The notes beneath the pieces were generated by a model. The model was not told the DNA's origin. It did not search any database and worked only from the letters and a program-made list of their open reading frames with translations. Positions 61,937 to 64,000 of a DNA stretch of 64,000 bases are shown here, piece by piece. The number at the start of each line of letters is the position of its first letter. The stretch's first letter is position 1. The DNA is taken from the NCBI GenBank assembly GCA_037954665.1, contig JBBMOL010000023.1, positions 1,116,001-1,180,000 on the forward strand, given 5' to 3'. The DNA comes from Laguncularia racemosa (lineage: Eukaryota; Streptophyta; Magnoliopsida; Myrtales; Combretaceae). A program made the position numbers and the translations under genes.

Positions 61937-62399
61937 TGTTATTCCCTTTAAGCATGTTTATACCCAGAAGAAGAAAAGTAGTTAGCATATTTGTATAAAT
62001 AGTTAGTATATTGTCTGATCAGATATGTTTGTGTTTGAATAAAATAGAAGTGCATCAGGGTGTCCAGGGGTGTATTGCGTGACACCAATCTGTGCAATTA
62101 GTGTATCTGTTGGAGTCTTGTTAAGTGTCCTTAGAAAGAGCAATTAGAGGTGGTTTTCTCAACTGCTATGATATGTAACTACTACATAAATAATAGAACA
62201 CATGGATGAGGAGTCTAAGTTGTTTTCTTGAAAATTTTTTTACTTCTTGTTTCCTTAAAGATCTAGGGCTCTCTCTTAAGTAGCCCTATACACGCTAATC
62301 ATAGGTCGCCTAGGAAGGAAGAAAAGGACAAGCGGATTTTTCAAGAAGAAATAAATTGTAATCATCCTATCACCAGATTTCAAATTTGATCCGCTAACA
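61937..62399 (+). repeat. 3' LTR of the Gypsy element
   Basis: 463 bp counterpart of 52246-52714, preceded by the purine tract TTAAAGGGGGGAGTAA (61921-61936) and followed by CATAC. Contains a 3-bp deletion (GAAGAATAAGG against GAAAAGG) and scattered substitutions relative to the 5' LTR. Confidence 0.95.
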
Positions 62400-62621
62400 C
62401 ATACAGGACAGGAACACTGTTTGAATTTTGAATTTAGGTCTGGTGTTGATAACATCTACTCTCAGCACTAGGTTTTATCTCATGTTTATTTGAATCCTTA
62501 GTCAGCTTATGTTTTTCTTTTACCTATAGACAAAAAGTATAGGATATTCTATATTTGAATGGAATGGTAAGTATATTGAACCCTGAGCGCCACCCCCTGC
62601 TTCCTCCTCAAATATATTTTT

Positions 62622-62923
62622 GGGGAAAATGCAAATAACCCTTTAAGCTTTAAGACACACCCTCCAACTTGTCAAAGTGTATTTTAACACCCTTAGACTC
62701 TTACAAATTGGCAAATAATCCCAAGAAATTATAAATAATCCTCTTAAACTTTGAACACTTCCTGAGCTTATCAAAGTGTACTTTAACATCCTCCATACTT
62801 TGACCTTGATGCCTTTTTTTTTTTTTTTTGGGAATAGAGCTTAGGAGGTGTTAAAGTATACTTTGTAAACTCAAAGTATGTCTGCACTAATGTCAAAGTT
62901 TATGAGGTTATTTGTAATCTCCC
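62622..62923. mobile_element. Inverted-repeat element (MITE-like), about 300 bp, in ZIFL intron 9
   Basis: Left end GGGGAAAATGCAAATAACCC and the reverse complement of the right end, GGGAGATTACAAATAACCTC, match as terminal inverted repeats. Further inside, CAAAGTGTACTTTAACA and TGTTAAAGTATACTTTG also pair, so the element can fold over most of its length around a T18 loop. No coding content. Target duplication not clear. Confidence 0.6.
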
Positions 62924-64000
62924 TATACTTTTTATCACACTCTTGAAGGAAGTCATGTTTCTTATCAGTTCACAGGGGGAACAATCGATAATGCTGATTC
63001 CTAATCCTTCCATACAATCGCACTTTAACATCTTGAACTTCCTGCATGATTGCAACATGAGCTATGATGAGTGTTAGCAAAATTAGTTCAAAGGAGGTTT
63101 TGGGTGAGTTTAAACATTTTGATGTGCCAAGGATCTAGCAACAGCAGAAGTTAGTATTTGTTTGTTGTTCCTTTTGGTTTGTGACAGTTATTAGTCAGTT
63201 ATATAATAGTTTATGAAGTCTTGTGTATTTGATGGAACTTCATGAATGGCAATCTTGGTCATTGAATTTTTTTCATCCTCTCATTTGTATGGGGTCATGA
63301 TCATAATGTTAGCAACTCGCTAATAATCGCACAAGTAGCCTACTGCATAAGTGGACCTAAATTTTTGAAGCTTGAAATACACATGAGTATTGGTGCTCTT
63401 TCATCAAGATTTTAGTATCTCTTAACAGAAGAATTTCTAGCTGAAATGCTAACATTTATATTGAAGCTATAAGATTGAAAAATAAAGCTTACACAACTGC
63501 CAGCAATGGACAAAAACAATAATGCTCCGAGGAAATTTCCTTGTAGGATTGGCAGCGAGAGGCGTAGTCTTGGACATGACTTTGGCTATACAACAATGCC
63601 TAAAACCGAAACTTCAAATAACACTTTCTTCTGACTGTACCTCTTCATGAACATGAAACCTCCATTGCAAAAAAAATTCTCTTGACTAGCATGTTCATAT
63701 ATGCGTGTCAAAGCTGCAATAGAAGGAAGTTTTCCAGTGACCTCAGCTTGCACATTGAAACTTGTGGAATGTGAAGCCAATTTAGGGCCTCCGACCAAAG
63801 TGTCCAAGTGGAAGGTTGACTATTCTGGAAATTTTTTAAACTTCACAATAGTGGTAATCAACTCTGCCTCCTCATCAATAAGAACAGGAAGAGTTACCCA
63901 TCAAGTACTTTCACCAATGCCCTTCTCTATCACCACCGTCGTTTGCAAAGGATCAAATTTAGATGAATTGTGTCACTGCTCTTCAAGATCAGAACTAATC
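62924..64000. other. Right-end stretch of presumed ZIFL intron 9; no further exon recognised
   Basis: I looked for the expected next ZIFL exons (Glu-Thr-Leu start, central loop, helices 7-12) on the plus strand and found none before 64000. A minus-strand coding-like fragment at 63586-63960 is listed separately. Confidence 0.4.
63586..63960 (-). pseudogene. Unidentified coding-like fragment with stops
   Basis: A minus-strand frame reads about 120 residues with protein-like composition (VVIEKGIGEST, TLPVLIDEEAELITTIVKF, STFHLDTLVGGPKLASHS, VTGKLPSIAALTRIYEHASQ), interrupted by stops near 63900 and 63816 and ending at 63586. I do not recognise the family. The balanced composition and persistence of one frame across stops suggest a decayed gene or retrocopy rather than chance, but this is weak. 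It lies antisense to the ZIFL gene. Confidence 0.3.

Larger units (their letters stand above)
52241..62404 (+). mobile_element. Ty3/Gypsy chromovirus-type LTR retrotransposon, nested and inactive
   Basis: Full-length insertion in ZIFL intron 9, same orientation as the gene. LTRs are 52246-52714 (469 bp) and 61937-62399 (463 bp), both TGTTATTCC...GCTAACA, flanked by a perfect CATAC duplication (52241-52245, 62400-62404). Primer-binding site TGGTATTAGAGCC lies at 52718-52730 and a purine tract at 61921-61936. Domain order is gag, protease, reverse transcriptase, RNase H, integrase, then a chromodomain-like end (LLIHWQGYSPSKASWED), the chromovirus layout. The LTRs differ at roughly 30-35 positions by eye, so the insertion is fairly old. 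The gag region is split by a Copia element at 53547-58593. Many stops and frameshifts make it defective. Confidence 0.95.

Noticed and set aside
1..64000. tRNA, rRNA, microRNA hairpin, CRISPR or organelle-derived DNA
   Set aside because: No cloverleaf B-box, rRNA core, regularly spaced spacer array or organelle gene text was noticed on either strand; CRISPR is not expected in a plant nuclear genome.

Overview
This is AT-rich nuclear DNA from a flowering plant, most likely a eudicot. The evidence is spliced genes with GT-AG introns, two plant-type transcription factors, a plant vacuolar MFS transporter, and plant transposon lineages (MULE, MAIN-like PMD, Ty1/Copia, Ty3/Gypsy chromovirus, PIF/Harbinger-type MITEs). 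I cannot name the species. I saw no rRNA, tRNA, CRISPR array or organellar insertion.

Layout, left to right. 1-2039: decayed MULE (MURA-type) transposase on the minus strand, running off the left edge. 2040-11450: gene-free, with faint LTR-like remnants and a Tourist-like MITE at 10016-10760. 12318-16860 (+): complete three-exon bZIP gene of the AREB3/ABI5-like-2 type; its 3.4-kb second intron holds two separate tandem duplications. 18415-20996 (-): complete six-exon MYB-CC (PHR1-like) gene, convergent with the bZIP gene. 22300-46140: a long gene-poor stretch with a MAIN-like (plant mobile domain) pseudogene, an AT-rich tandem array whose period shrinks, several members of one MITE family, and a diverged ~4-kb tandem segmental duplication (36612-40886 and 40887-44890). 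46247 to beyond the right edge (+): a ZIF1/ZIFL-type transporter with nine visible exons.

Intron 9 of the transporter gene carries a 10.2-kb Ty3/Gypsy chromovirus element (LTRs 52246-52714 and 61937-62399, target duplication CATAC). Inside its gag region sits a much younger Ty1/Copia element in the opposite orientation (53547-58593, target duplication TTGGA). Both are inactivated by stop codons, mostly of the C-to-T type, and both integrases show Asn at one catalytic Asp. No further ZIFL exon is found before the window ends, so intron 9 is over 12 kb or the gene is cut.

The three host genes belong to ABA signalling (AREB3-like), phosphate/stress regulation (MYB-CC) and metal or ion vacuolar transport (ZIFL). 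They are neighbours, with no sequence evidence that they act together. I found no convincing undescribed system. The most informative features are the nested retrotransposons in the ZIFL intron, the duplicated 4-kb block with its insertion/deletion history, and the shared MITE family.
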